NCBI GenBank assembly: GCA_965205845.1
Contig: CBDBIG010000005.1
Coordinates: forward strand, 682,001-746,000
Source of the DNA: CBDBIG01 sp965205845 [NCBI: bacterium]
GTDB lineage: Bacteria > SAR324
DNA length: 64,000 bases
Reading direction: 5' to 3'
Both the position numbers and the translations under genes were made by a program. Under the pieces are notes generated by a model. That model searched no databases, was not told the origin of the DNA, and saw only the letters and a program-made list of their open reading frames with translations. Shown here one piece after another: positions 52,053 to 62,176 of this stretch. Every line of letters starts with the position of its first letter. The stretch's first letter is position 1.

Positions 52053-54764
52053 TTAATGGGTTTTTGCCAACATTTGACGCAGCACCGTTTGCAAAATTCC
52101 GCCATTGCGGTAGTAATCGACTTCCACAGCGGTATCAAGGCGGGAAATCATGCTAAATTCAAGTACTTTACCACTGGGTTGTACGGCCTTAATTTTCAGG
52201 TCGATCCCAGGCTTCATATCGTCGGCAATGCCCTCAATCGCTATAACCTCTTCGCCAGTCAGTTGAAGGCTGTGTGCATTTTCGCCCTCTTTAAACTGCA
52301 AAGGCAATACGCCCATGCCCACGAGGTTACTGCGATGAATCCGCTCAAAGCTTTCTACCAAAACGGCTTTAACCCCAAGTAGCATGGTGCCTTTCGCAGC
52401 CCAATCGCGCGAGCTCCCTGTGCCATACTCTTTACCACCAATAACCACCAGCCCCACACCTTCTTCTTTGTAGCGCATGGCGGCATCGTAAATGACCATC
52501 TTTTCACCGCTCGGAAAATGTTTGGTCCAGCCCCCTTCTTGTGGGGCAACCATATGGTTTTTAAGGCGAATATTGGCAAAGGTAGCGCGCGTCATAATGT
52601 GATCATTCCCGCGTCTTGAACCGTAAGCATTAAACTGGGCGCGGGAAACATCTTTGCTGAGTAAAAATTTACCCGCAGGGCTATCAGGCATAATCGCGCC
52701 CGCGGGAGAGATATGGTCGGTGGTAATCGAGTTCCCAAATACCCCCAGCACGCGCAAATTGGTCGGGTTTTGAACGCTCGGCACCTCTTTACGGAGACCA
52801 TCGAAATAAGGCGGTTCTTGAATATAGGTCGATTGCTCATCCCATGCATACAACTCAGCACCCAAACCGCCAATTTTATTCCACAATGGCGAGGAGTAAG
52901 CGTTTGTTTGATAGCGCTCAATAAAGTCATCGCGCGAAAGGTTACCGGCAATGGTTTGTTCAATTTCAGCACTGGTTGGCCAAACGTCTTTCAAAAAAAC
53001 ATCGCCCTGACTCCCTTTGCCGATGGGCTCGGTGGTGAGGTCAAGGTTGACGTTACCTGCAATGGCATAAGCGACCACCAAAGGCGGGGAAGCGAGATAA
53101 TTGGCACTGGTTAAGGGATTCACTCGGCCTTCAAAATTCCGATTTCCACTTAAGACAGCACTCGAGAGAAAGCCCGTTTCTTCAATCATTTTGGCAACAG
53201 GCGCATCCAGGGGCCCACTGTTGCCAATGCACGAGGTGCAACCATAGCCCACAATATGAAATCCGAGCTCTTCCAGATAACCGAGCAAACCTGCTTTTTC
53301 GAGATAGTCTTTGACCACCCGCGATCCAGGAGCCAAGCTGGTTTTGACATAAGGTTTGACCGCAAGGCCTTTTTCGACGGCTTTTTTGGCCAGTAAGCCC
53401 GCAGCGATTAACACGGAAGGATTGGAGGTGTTGGTACAACTGGTAATGGCAGCAAGCACGACCGCCCCTTGGGTAAGTGAAACTTTTCCTCCTTTGATTT
53501 CAATAGTTTGGGCATCATGTATCGTTTTTTCTGGACGCCCATACCCTCCCTCGCCCACAGGTGCTGAAAAACTTTTTTGAAATCCGTGTTTCATCTCGCG
53601 CAACAATACCTTATCCTGGGGGCGTTTGGGGCCCGCCAAGCAAGGTTCAACATCGGTGAGTGAAATCCCAATTTGCTGCGAAAATTGGGGATCCGGTGCA
53701 TCCAAAGAGGCAAACAAGCCCTGCGCTTTGCTGTAACGCTCCACCATATCAATGTGTTCTTCTGTGCGGCCTGTTAAGCGTAAGTAGTCAATGGTTTTTT
53801 CATCCACTGGAAAAAAGCCCATCGTCGCACCGTACTCAGGTGCCATATTCGACAAAGCGGAACGATCTGGCAAACTAAGGGAGTGCGCCCCTGGACCATA
53901 AAATTCAACAAACTTGCTCACCACACCCAGTTTGCGCAGAATTTGCGTTACGTGTAAGGCAAGGTCGGTCGCTAAAACACCTTCTTTTAAGGCACCTTCA
54001 AGGCGGACCCCCACCACTTGTGGTGCCAGCATGTAATAGGGCTGACCTAGCATGGCTGCTTCTGCTTCAATGCCACCCACGCCCCAACCCAGTACGCCAA
54101 GGCTGTTAATCATGGTGGTATGCGAATCGGTGCCCAGTACAGTGTCCGGGCAAGCAACGGCCTCTCCGCCTGCCTCGCTCAAGCGAACCACTTTGGCTAA
54201 GTGCTCCATATTGACTTGATGCACAATACCCGTTGACGGGGGGATAACGGTGAAATTGTCGAAAGCATTTGCGCCCCATTTTAAAAACGCATAGCGCTCA
54301 CCATTACGCTCATACTCGCGGGCTTCATTATAGACTTGCGCGTTACTGCTACCATAGGCATCCACTTGAACAGAATGGTCAATCACCAGTTCAGTGGGAA
54401 TCAAGGGGTTGATCCGGCTGGGAGAACCATTTAACTGCTTCATCGCCACGCGCATGGCAGCCAAATCGACCACCGCGGGCACCCCAGTAAAATCTTGCAT
54501 TAACACGCGTGCGGGCATAAAGGGTGTTTCATTGCTCGCTGTGGTATCGGCCGTCCATTTCGCTAAATTTTCCACATCGGATTCTGTTACAAGGCCTTTG
54601 CCAGCATGGCGTAACACCGATTCTAAAACGATTCGAATCGACCGTGGCAAGGTCGCAAGGCTGCTACAAACGTTGGCTTTTTCCAATGCTTCCAAATGGT
54701 ACATCCAAACGTTGCCATTTTTTGTGCTTAGGCGACTACGAGAATTAAAAGCGTGTTGTTCCAT
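52053..54764 (-). CDS. acnA: Aconitate hydratase A
   Basis: A 903-residue TCA-cycle enzyme interconverting citrate and isocitrate. The 4Fe-4S ligands are in AITSCTNTSNPSV and GYGCTSCIGNSGPL. Other landmarks: LMQDFTGVPAVVDLAAMR, FLKWGANAF, GTDSHTTMINSLGVLGWGVGGIEAEAAMLGQPY, and in the swivel domain GKEYGTGSSRDWAAKGT and ESFERIHRSNLVGMGVLPL. ATG 54764 is preferred; an in-frame TTG lies six codons upstream. Length is in the usual AcnA range (about 890-900). Transcribed opposite to ilvC. Confidence 0.97.
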   Translation of the reverse strand: MEQHAFNSRSRLSTKNGNVWMYHLEALEKANVCSSLATLPRSIRIVLESVLRHAGKGLVTESDVENLAKWTADTTASNETPFMPARVLMQDFTGVPAVVDLAAMRVAMKQLNGSPSRINPLIPTELVIDHSVQVDAYGSSNAQVYNEAREYERNGERYAFLKWGANAFDNFTVIPPSTGIVHQVNMEHLAKVVRLSEAGGEAVACPDTVLGTDSHTTMINSLGVLGWGVGGIEAEAAMLGQPYYMLAPQVVGVRLEGALKEGVLATDLALHVTQILRKLGVVSKFVEFYGPGAHSLSLPDRSALSNMAPEYGATMGFFPVDEKTIDYLRLTGRTEEHIDMVERYSKAQGLFASLDAPDPQFSQQIGISLTDVEPCLAGPKRPQDKVLLREMKHGFQKSFSAPVGEGGYGRPEKTIHDAQTIEIKGGKVSLTQGAVVLAAITSCTNTSNPSVLIAAGLLAKKAVEKGLAVKPYVKTSLAPGSRVVKDYLEKAGLLGYLEELGFHIVGYGCTSCIGNSGPLDAPVAKMIEETGFLSSAVLSGNRNFEGRVNPLTSANYLASPPLVVAYAIAGNVNLDLTTEPIGKGSQGDVFLKDVWPTSAEIEQTIAGNLSRDDFIERYQTNAYSSPLWNKIGGLGAELYAWDEQSTYIQEPPYFDGLRKEVPSVQNPTNLRVLGVFGNSITTDHISPAGAIMPDSPAGKFLLSKDVSRAQFNAYGSRRGNDHIMTRATFANIRLKNHMVAPQEGGWTKHFPSGEKMVIYDAAMRYKEEGVGLVVIGGKEYGTGSSRDWAAKGTMLLGVKAVLVESFERIHRSNLVGMGVLPLQFKEGENAHSLQLTGEEVIAIEGIADDMKPGIDLKIKAVQPSGKVLEFSMISRLDTAVEVDYYRNGGILQTVLRQMLAKTH

Positions 54765-55050
54765 TATGTTCAAATCAATCAAGCATGGGTGTTCGAATAA
54801 CTTCTTATCTCAATAAAAACGACTGTTAAGCTTTTATGGGTAGGCAGGCATCATTGGATGCAGATGAATGCACTCCCCGTTTGCCCCAACAGACAAGGTA
54901 CAATACTGGCACATAAACCATGGGTTTGCCAGACAGCATTGTTGCTAAATCACCCGCTGAAAAATGGCAACGTTGCCCGTCGATTAGGGGACGAGGTTTT
55001 GCAATAAAGCAGTTGCCATGTTTCATCTTTGCATGCCATAAGAATGGTGC

Positions 55051-55238
55051 AAGGCAAGTGCAGGGAAAAATAAAATCACCCCCTTGGTTTAAGGATCCCT
55101 GTGTGGCTACGTTGCCACGTTGTTATTTTTCAGAAATATATATCAAGGCAAGTGCAGGGAAAAATAAAATCACCCCCTTGGTTTAAGGATCCCTGTGTGG
55201 CTACGTTGCCACGTTGTTATTTTTTAGAAATATATATC
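55051..55238 (+). repeat. 94-bp tandem duplication upstream of ilvC
   Basis: Two near-identical copies (55051-55144 and 55145-55238), starting AAGGCAAGTGCAGGGAAAAA and ending in GAAATATATATC. Only one base (C/T) differs visibly inside. Each copy ends in an AT-rich stretch with a possible -35 and -10 (see the promoter entry), so the duplication probably yields two promoter copies. Confidence 0.94.
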
Positions 55239-55255
55239 CCAGTCACATATTGTGA
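55206..55255 (+). promoter_or_regulatory. Candidate ilvC promoter and operator
   Basis: TTGCCA at 55206-55211 and an AT-rich -10-like AATATA/TATATA at 55229-55236 are spaced 17-19 bases apart; the same pair occurs in the first copy near 55112-55135. Just downstream, TCACATATTGTGA (55243-55255) is an inverted repeat (TCACA, 3-base spacer, TGTGA) near the expected transcription start. Half-sites resemble CRP/FNR-type operators but are too close together for a standard one. Function is inferred. Confidence 0.4.
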
Positions 55256-55286
55256 TGGCACACCCTAACTGTGAGTTGCTGTAACC

Positions 55287-56330
55287 GTGAAAAAAATTGA
55301 CATCAAAGGCTATCAAGAAACCATCATTGAGCGCAGTGATTACCCACTTGAGAAAACAAAGGGAATTTTAAACCAGGAAACCACCGCTATTTTGGGCTAC
55401 GGCCCACAAGGGCGTGGTCAAGGGCTTAACATGCGTGACCAAGGGTTTCATGTTATTTTGGGTTTAAGAAAAGGGCGCAGTTGGGACCTTGCTTTAGAAG
55501 ATGGATGGGAAGAAGGTGTTTCGTTATTTGAAATGGAGGCCGCCGCACAAAAAGGAAGTATCATTCAATACCTCGTTTCTGATGCAGGGCAAATTCCCAT
55601 GTGGCCTGTGGTAAAGAGTTGCTTAAATGAGGGGGATTGCCTCTATTTTTCTCACGGATTTGGGATTGTGTTTAACGACCAAACAAACATTGCACCGCCA
55701 GAAAATGTGGATGTGGTGATGGTGGCCCCCAAGGGCAGTGGCTTGTCGGTTAGGCGCTTGTTTGAACAAGGAAGTGGGATTAATGCTTCCTATGCGGTGC
55801 ATCAAGATTACACGGGGCGAGCAAGAGAGCGTTGCCTTGCCACCGCCTTTGCCATTGGCTCTGCCCATGTATTTGAAACCACTTTTGAGCACGAGGTGTA
55901 TAGCGATTTAACGGGAGAGAGGTCGGTGCTGATGGGATTGATTGAGGGGGCGTTTCGTGCGCAGTTTAACGTGCTCCGTAAAAAAGGCCATTCGCCCTCT
56001 GAAGCATTTAATGAAACCGTTGAAGAAGCGTTAACCAGTTTGTACCCGCTTATTCATGAGCGCGGGATGGATTGGATGTATGCCAATTGCTCGGTTACTG
56101 CACAGCGCGGTGCCTTAGATTGGGCGCCTAAGTTTCAAAAAGTGCTTGAGCCCGTTATTGAAGAAGTGTACGACCGTGTTAAGTCGGGGGAGGAAACGCG
56201 GATTGCCATCGATTCAAACTCCCGGGATAATTACCGAGAGCAGCTCGAGAAGGAACTAAAAGCGGTTGATGAATCAGAACTATGGACTGCGGGTAGGGCG
56301 TTGCGCCCACTGCGCCCACAACCCAAATAA
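55287..56330 (+). CDS. ilvC: Ketol-acid reductoisomerase
   Basis: A 347-residue enzyme of branched-chain amino acid synthesis, converting acetohydroxy acids to dihydroxy acids with NADPH and Mg2+. The start codon is GTG. The cofactor loop is GYGPQGRGQGLN; metal/substrate sites include SDLTGERSVLMG (Asp, Glu) and SPSEAFNETVEE, and MDWMYANCSVTAQRGALDW. This is the class with an all-Pro/Arg-rich loop and a shorter sequence seen in Bacteroidetes, plants and spirochaetes, not the long enterobacterial class. No ilvB or ilvN lies next to it. It ends convergent with the chemoreceptor gene. Confidence 0.94.
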   Translation: MKKIDIKGYQETIIERSDYPLEKTKGILNQETTAILGYGPQGRGQGLNMRDQGFHVILGLRKGRSWDLALEDGWEEGVSLFEMEAAAQKGSIIQYLVSDAGQIPMWPVVKSCLNEGDCLYFSHGFGIVFNDQTNIAPPENVDVVMVAPKGSGLSVRRLFEQGSGINASYAVHQDYTGRARERCLATAFAIGSAHVFETTFEHEVYSDLTGERSVLMGLIEGAFRAQFNVLRKKGHSPSEAFNETVEEALTSLYPLIHERGMDWMYANCSVTAQRGALDWAPKFQKVLEPVIEEVYDRVKSGEETRIAIDSNSRDNYREQLEKELKAVDESELWTAGRALRPLRPQPK

Positions 56331-56343
56331 GCGGTGCTCTAGT

Positions 56344-59300
56344 TTACGCTTTTGCCTCTGGTTTTTCTGCCTTTTCTGGGCTGGGGGGTGAGATCCCTTC
56401 TTCTATGGGTGTGGTTTCTCCGGTAAGTGTCGTCGAATTACGCCCCTCTTGTGCTGTCGTTTTTCCCGCATCATCTGGCATGGCAAACGGTTCCCCCCCC
56501 CCACCTAGTGCTTGGGTACCAGCAGCCTGTGCCATTTGTGGAGTGGGGGTTTTTCCCGCTGCTGCGGGGCTTGCGCCTGGTTGTGTGTCCACGGAAAAAT
56601 CTGGCAACTTGCTCTCTGCCCATGCCATGTCATCTCTTATTTCATCGCGAGCCACCTTTGGAGCACTCTTGGGCGTTGTTCGGGGATCACCCGCAGCAGG
56701 GGCGTCGCCATTTACAGAGTATGCCTGGTTATTTTCCATCCAGTTTGCATCTTTCTCGAGTGCTGCGACATAACCATCGCCTTTCGCGTTATCTGCGTCA
56801 CCCTTTTCGATCAAACTCGCTTGAGGCGCAAACACCTCATCGTGCACGATGGGTTCTGAGGCCTGATCTTCTTGAGACGCTCCTTTTGCATCTTTTTGTG
56901 CAAAGGAATCGACATGCATTTTTTGCGCGAACGAATCTTTTATCTTTTGCCCTTCTGCCTCCTTACTCAGGGCCTGGCTCGTAATCACATCCTCGTTCAA
57001 GATTACCAAATCCTCCATATCCCCATGAGACAAGAAGCCCGCCAGGTGACGCACCAAAATATTGAGCAAGTTTGCTTGGCGAAGCAAGTCATCAGCGATG
57101 GTGACACTTTCTTGTGAAAGGGTCGAATTTGCTTGTGTGGACTGCCTTAGACCCTCAATCGCATCTTGAAAGGAGCGGGCCGTTTTCGCCAAGTTACCAT
57201 TGGTTCGACCTAAATTTTGCAAGATTTTATAGATTTGTGAGACAAATTCGTGAATGCGTTCCATAGCCTTGGCGGCTTCATCTGCCGCCTCGGTACCCAC
57301 CTCTGCTTCTTTTTGAGATAAATCAAGCAGTTTGTAGGTTTGTTCCGCTGCACCCGCACTCCGTCCAGCCAGGTTGCTCACCTCATCGGCCACCACAGAA
57401 AAGCCCTTACCATAGGTGCCCGCCCGTGCAGCCTCAACCGCAGCATTTAATGCAAGCAAGTTGGTTTGAAATGCAATCTCATCGATCGAACGCACGACTT
57501 CAACCGTTTGTTCCGAAGCTTGATGAATCCCTTTCATGGCATGGCTAAGCCGTACGCTTGCCTCCTCGCTCACCCTTGTATAGAGGTTTGCCTGGCGAGC
57601 ACGGCGTTCACTATCTAAAGTACCTTGGGTACTCGTTTTTAAGAGGTTGTGCATTTTGTGCATGTAGTTGTTCAAAACTTCAGAGATACGATTTTGGGAG
57701 TCAACCTCCGTCACCAAAGCATGCCCCGATTTTTGTACCTGTAGGGCTGATTTTTGTAACCGTGTTGCCACCCGCTCCATCTCAGCAATCACATCATCAA
57801 TAGGGGCAGCAAGGTAGCGTATAGCACGAGAAACAACCCACCACATTAAGGCTAAAACGCCTATGATGATGATAAGCAAGAGCAGAAAACTGAAAGCGAC
57901 GACGGCAAAATCCTGCTCAATATCTTTTTGCAAACGCACGTAGACCTGGGCCATGGTATCGCCAAAAGTATCATGAAGACCAACAAGAACCTGCGTGCCT
58001 TGACCAACCCATCCTTTGACATTTATTTCAGTGCCAAAGTTTTGAAAACTTGCTTTTTCAGCAGAGGCCAGCAAATCTTTTTGCCCTTGGTCTAATACGT
58101 TCCCGTCTTCAATCAATACGGGTCCATTTACCAATGTTTCAAACACAATATCCAAAAATTGAAAATATTCAGAAATATCATGTTGAACACCTTCATCGCG
58201 ACCATGCACATCTTGACCAGATATTGGGATTGTATCGTTTGAATCGGCAAATGATCTGCGAATGGAATAAGCCGTTCGATTCCCTAAGTTCAACAAGGAA
58301 CGTACCCCCGTACTAGGGACCTTGCCTACAGCCCATTCGGTAGACAGAGCAAGCCATTGTGTAAAAAATAGTTCTTGATTACGCAGCGTACGATTTAAGG
58401 AATAGAAAAAGGTCAATGCATCGTGGGAACCATGACCTATGCTACCGCCCCCTAATATCTCACCCAGCCATTGGCCCAATCGGGGAATATCATAGCTGTG
58501 CAACAAAGCATCTTGCCCAATCTGCCCGGCATCGACTTGTTTTCGTACAGTCGTAACATTTCGTGTGTTGAGATCATCTGAAAAACCAACCAAAAAGCCG
58601 CCTATACTGGGTGATGCGTAATATTCTGCAATCAATTCCGCTTCCGTTTGCTCACGTGGTAGCAAGGGTTTCATCAAAGTCACAAGGAATGTCGTATCCT
58701 CGCCAGTCACGGGATCCTCTGCAACGACAATGGGTGTGTCGACGATCCCCTTTGCCTGCGTATTTGCAGTGGGATCGACCGCAGTGGGGGCTTTGGCGCT
58801 CGCATCGGCATCTACAAGGGTTTCTTGTGCACTGGCGTCAGTGTCTGAATCTGGAGATGCTGCCTGTGTGTCTATCACTTCTTCATCCGATTCTTCGTTC
58901 CCCAACTCGACCGCAAAGTTGATATCAGAAAAGCCTTCTGAATCTACGCCCGTTTTATCTGTATCCGTCTCCAACTCGATGGCAAAGTCGCCACCAGAAA
59001 AGTCTGTTGAATCTACGCCCGTTTCACCCTCCGTTTCACCCTCCGTTTCACCCTGTGCTTCCTCTTCCGTAAAACTGGGCATACTAAAAGATATTTCGGT
59101 ATCGAAGTCACCCTCTCCTTTAGCATCGGCTTCATTATTTTCTGCTGTGGGATCACCGGGTTCGGGTTGAACCGCTGGGCTTGATGCTGTGGGATCACCG
59201 GGTTCGGGTTGAACCGCTGGGCTTGATGCTGTGGGATCACCGGGTTCGGGTTGAACCGCTGGGCTTGATGCTGTGGGATCACCGGGTTCGGGTTGAACCG

Positions 59301-59781
59301 CTGGGCTTGATGCTGTGGGATCACCGGGTTCGGGTTGAACCGCTGGGCTTGATGCTGTGGGATCACCGGGTTCGGGTTGAACCGTGTTGTCTGGCAGTCC
59401 CTCCGTAGCGGGAAGAGGGGAAACGAACCCCTCGATCACCCCCCCCCCCTGCGCTGTTTGCACAACGCGGTCGACATCCGCTTTTAACTGCTGAAAATCT
59501 GTAATGGCAGCATCGGTTTGCATCCGTGCTTTAAGCAACTGCGGTCGATAGGCTCCATCGACGAGCAATAAGGCAGAAAGACCGCGCTCAATTTGCATGC
59601 TGTGCAGCACACGAGATGCAGATTGCAAAATGCTTATTCTGGCAGCGGATTGTTTGGTATGGTCAATTTCCTCCAACCTACCAATGAGTCGCCCGTAGGC
59701 AAAATAGAGCATTACAGCTAAGGGAAGCAAGGTGAGGATGATCATCCTAAGGCGTAGTCCACCTAAACCTTTATTTTTCAA
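56344..59781 (-). CDS. Methyl-accepting chemotaxis protein with interrupted NIT-type sensor domain
   Basis: A 1145-residue chemoreceptor. Translation appears to start at TTG 59781, with AAGGA eight bases upstream; the first ATG is at codon 13, inside the first membrane helix. TM1 is residues 12-29 and TM2 about 626-650. The periplasmic region starts with the first half of a nitrate/nitrite-sensing (NIT) type domain (about 45-105: [25 protein letters not shown]), is interrupted by an acidic Pro/Glu/Ser-rich stretch (about 115-365), and resumes with [20 protein letters not shown] and the helical half to about 610. The cytosolic signalling hairpin tip reads [21 protein letters not shown] (768-788). 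A long acidic, disordered tail (about 920-1145) follows. Ligand unknown. Confidence 0.88.
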   Translation of the reverse strand: MKNKGLGGLRLRMIILTLLPLAVMLYFAYGRLIGRLEEIDHTKQSAARISILQSASRVLHSMQIERGLSALLLVDGAYRPQLLKARMQTDAAITDFQQLKADVDRVVQTAQGGGVIEGFVSPLPATEGLPDNTVQPEPGDPTASSPAVQPEPGDPTASSPAVQPEPGDPTASSPAVQPEPGDPTASSPAVQPEPGDPTASSPAVQPEPGDPTAENNEADAKGEGDFDTEISFSMPSFTEEEAQGETEGETEGETGVDSTDFSGGDFAIELETDTDKTGVDSEGFSDINFAVELGNEESDEEVIDTQAASPDSDTDASAQETLVDADASAKAPTAVDPTANTQAKGIVDTPIVVAEDPVTGEDTTFLVTLMKPLLPREQTEAELIAEYYASPSIGGFLVGFSDDLNTRNVTTVRKQVDAGQIGQDALLHSYDIPRLGQWLGEILGGGSIGHGSHDALTFFYSLNRTLRNQELFFTQWLALSTEWAVGKVPSTGVRSLLNLGNRTAYSIRRSFADSNDTIPISGQDVHGRDEGVQHDISEYFQFLDIVFETLVNGPVLIEDGNVLDQGQKDLLASAEKASFQNFGTEINVKGWVGQGTQVLVGLHDTFGDTMAQVYVRLQKDIEQDFAVVAFSFLLLLIIIIGVLALMWWVVSRAIRYLAAPIDDVIAEMERVATRLQKSALQVQKSGHALVTEVDSQNRISEVLNNYMHKMHNLLKTSTQGTLDSERRARQANLYTRVSEEASVRLSHAMKGIHQASEQTVEVVRSIDEIAFQTNLLALNAAVEAARAGTYGKGFSVVADEVSNLAGRSAGAAEQTYKLLDLSQKEAEVGTEAADEAAKAMERIHEFVSQIYKILQNLGRTNGNLAKTARSFQDAIEGLRQSTQANSTLSQESVTIADDLLRQANLLNILVRHLAGFLSHGDMEDLVILNEDVITSQALSKEAEGQKIKDSFAQKMHVDSFAQKDAKGASQEDQASEPIVHDEVFAPQASLIEKGDADNAKGDGYVAALEKDANWMENNQAYSVNGDAPAAGDPRTTPKSAPKVARDEIRDDMAWAESKLPDFSVDTQPGASPAAAGKTPTPQMAQAAGTQALGGGGEPFAMPDDAGKTTAQEGRNSTTLTGETTPIEEGISPPSPEKAEKPEAKA
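59143..59382 (-). repeat. 42-bp coding repeat, six units, in the chemoreceptor gene
   Basis: Encodes a 14-residue repeat [14 protein letters not shown] at residues 134-213, with the last unit incomplete. Units look nearly identical at DNA level, in frame, so copy number can change without disrupting the protein. Confidence 0.95.
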
Positions 59782-60287
59782 AACAAAATCCTTATGAGCT
59801 AAGGGGCTATTATCGACGGGGAATTAATTTGTACTTGGCCGGCAGATGGTATGGGTCGTCTATATTGATAGGGCCATGCCATATTGTATAGGGCCATGCC
59901 ATTTTGCCAATCGGGTTTTTACGGTAATACTCTCTTCACATTTTGTGTGATTAAGTACTGTGCTTGGCAACGATACTACCCCTTTTTGAGGGATTATCAT
60001 ACTGCATCCCTCAATTTTATGGCAGAGCGTGTTTTTTTTTAAAAAAATGCTTTCGACAACAGCCAAGCATGTTCTTAGATTTTTCCGGAGCACTTTGGCA
60101 ACACAGCGTTATTTTTTAAAACGGGTGCTTGCATGGTATGGTGAGATCCAAAAACATAATTCAGTGGCTTGTTACCAAAGTTGTTTGTGATGCTTGTACT
60201 TGCATAAAGCATGCACTGCTTTTTATTTTTGATTAAAAAATACGCGAAAACATCCAATTTTGATCAGCGAGTTGTTTTTAAAAAGTT
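59782..60287. other. Divergent region between the chemoreceptor and peptidase genes
   Basis: About 500 bases, AT-rich, with an 18-base direct duplication (TAGGGCCATGCCATATTG-like) near 59869-59905 and a hairpin-prone run near 59985-60020. No supported gene. Confidence 0.45.
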
Positions 60288-62117
60288 ATGACGCCCTCAT
60301 CTATTAAGCCCCCACCGCATTTATCCCCTTTACGTGCCATGATGCAATCCCAGCAATTGAACTGGGTATTGCTGCTCTCTTGTGATGCGCATCAAAGTGA
60401 GTATTCTCCTGAACATTGGCAGGTACGCCAGGCATTTACGGGCTTTCGTGGTTCTGCTGGAGATGCCTTGGTGGGGACACATGAAACCCACCTATGGGTT
60501 GATTCGCGCTACCACCTGCAAGCAGAACAACAAGCACCTTGGGCAAGTATTCATAAACTAGGAGAAAAACAGGTTGTTTCATGGCTTGAATGGCTGGTCC
60601 AAAAAGCCCAAACGGGTCAAGCCTTTACCCTTGGTATCCACCCTATGCAGGTGACGATGCGGCTGTTTCAAAAAATAGCGTGCGCCTTCAAAAATAGTCA
60701 GGCAAAGGTGGTGCTCCTGCCCCAAAATAGTTTGCACGAAGCATGGACACATGCTCCCAAGCGCCCTGGGAGTAAAGTGTTTGCCTTGCCTAAAAAATGG
60801 ACCGGAGAAAGCGCAAAGGAGAAATTGTCGCGCGTGCGTAGAATGATGGCAAGCCATTCAGGTGGAATGGATGCATTGCTCTTGACCCGTTTGGATGAGG
60901 TCGCTTGGCTTTCTAATTTGCGTGGCAGAGATGTTCCTCACAACCCCGTGTTTGAAAGTTGGCTCCTAATCACTCCAAACCAAGCGTTTCTCTATAGCGA
61001 TAATCCATTGCAAGCCATAGCACAGCAAACCATCGAAGGGGTGTTTCAATGGTTGCCTTACGATGGTGTGTATCCCCAATTGGCGGCATTGGCAAAAGCA
61101 AAAGCAAAGGTGTGGTTGGACCCCAATGCGGTCAATATGCGTTTGGCAAAAGCCTTGGAAGGCGCAGTGCACCACACCACACCCGTCCCCCCCGTCATGG
61201 CATTCAAGGCTCAAAAAAATACGGCTGAAATCAAGCAAAGCGAGGTCGCGCATTTGCGTGCAGGCTGCGCTTTTGTGCGCGCCTTGTACGCCTTAGAAAC
61301 CCAGTTGAAAACTGCCCAGCAGATCAGCGAAGCCCGTTTTGCCTCTTCGCTTTTTGAAGAGTATGCTAAGGAAGAGGATTTTGTTGAATTGAGTTTTCCC
61401 ACCATTGCGGGGTATGGACCCAATGCGGCCATTGTGCATTACGGAACTCCCAGCAAAGAAGTGTTTTTGCAGCCAGGGAGCATGTTGCTGGTGGATTCTG
61501 GAATACAAATCGCAGGTGCCACCACCGATGCCACCCGCACGATTGCCATTGGCCCACCAAGCCCTTTATTGTGTGCGCGTTATACCCAAGTGCTACGTGG
61601 ACACATTCGCTTGGCGCAACAAATATTTCCAGAAGATTGCAGCGGGCAAGCATTGGATGCCTTGGCACGCAGTGTGCTTTGGCAACAAGGCCTTGACTTT
61701 GGCCACGGGACAGGGCACGGGGTAGGGGCATTTTTAAACGTACACGAAGGACCTTACCATATCTCACCACGGGTAAAATCTGCTTTGCGGGTGGGTGTCA
61801 TTATTTCTAACGAACCAGGGTGGTATCAAGATGGTTGGGGGGGGATTCGCTGCGAGAATTTGTATGTCGTGGAAGAGGCCAGCCATTTGTCTGCCGACAC
61901 TAGCGGCAGAAAATGGCTCCGGTTTCGGCCCTTAACTTTAATGCCTTTCGATAGCAGCATGATCCAATGGAAAATGCTTAGCCACGAAGAACTGGCATGG
62001 CTTACAAACTACCATCGGCACGTTTGCATTACGCTGTCTCCTTCGCTGCAAGCGCCGCAACAGCAATGGCTTTCCCGTGCTTGCGCGATACCCGTAATGG
62101 ATGCGCCATTGGATTAA
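60288..62117 (+). CDS. Xaa-Pro aminopeptidase, long (M24B) form
   Basis: A 609-residue metallopeptidase that removes N-terminal residues before proline. Two N-terminal creatinase-like domains (residues about 15-300) are followed by the pita-bread catalytic domain. Metal ligands are visible in VDSGIQIAGATTDATRTIAIG (Asp, Asp), GTGHGVGAFLNVHEG (His), ISNEPGWY (Glu) and CENLYVV (Glu). The three-domain length (about 600) is like the eukaryotic APP1 type and a set of bacteria, rather than E. coli PepP. ATG 60288 has AAAAAG upstream, a weak ribosome site. HEAT-repeat gene follows 60 bases downstream on the same strand. Confidence 0.93.
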   Translation: MTPSSIKPPPHLSPLRAMMQSQQLNWVLLLSCDAHQSEYSPEHWQVRQAFTGFRGSAGDALVGTHETHLWVDSRYHLQAEQQAPWASIHKLGEKQVVSWLEWLVQKAQTGQAFTLGIHPMQVTMRLFQKIACAFKNSQAKVVLLPQNSLHEAWTHAPKRPGSKVFALPKKWTGESAKEKLSRVRRMMASHSGGMDALLLTRLDEVAWLSNLRGRDVPHNPVFESWLLITPNQAFLYSDNPLQAIAQQTIEGVFQWLPYDGVYPQLAALAKAKAKVWLDPNAVNMRLAKALEGAVHHTTPVPPVMAFKAQKNTAEIKQSEVAHLRAGCAFVRALYALETQLKTAQQISEARFASSLFEEYAKEEDFVELSFPTIAGYGPNAAIVHYGTPSKEVFLQPGSMLLVDSGIQIAGATTDATRTIAIGPPSPLLCARYTQVLRGHIRLAQQIFPEDCSGQALDALARSVLWQQGLDFGHGTGHGVGAFLNVHEGPYHISPRVKSALRVGVIISNEPGWYQDGWGGIRCENLYVVEEASHLSADTSGRKWLRFRPLTLMPFDSSMIQWKMLSHEELAWLTNYHRHVCITLSPSLQAPQQQWLSRACAIPVMDAPLD

Positions 62118-62176
62118 CCCCATTTTTACGGATAACACGGTGGCACTCCGCTGCCTTTTTGCGAACATGATGATTG

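Larger units (their letters stand above)
54765..55286. other. Divergent region between acnA and ilvC
   Basis: Over 500 bases with no gene. It contains the 94-bp duplication with a possible duplicated promoter (55051-55238) and a palindromic operator-like site (55243-55255). A 20-base region near 54840-54900 is unremarkable. Confidence 0.5.
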
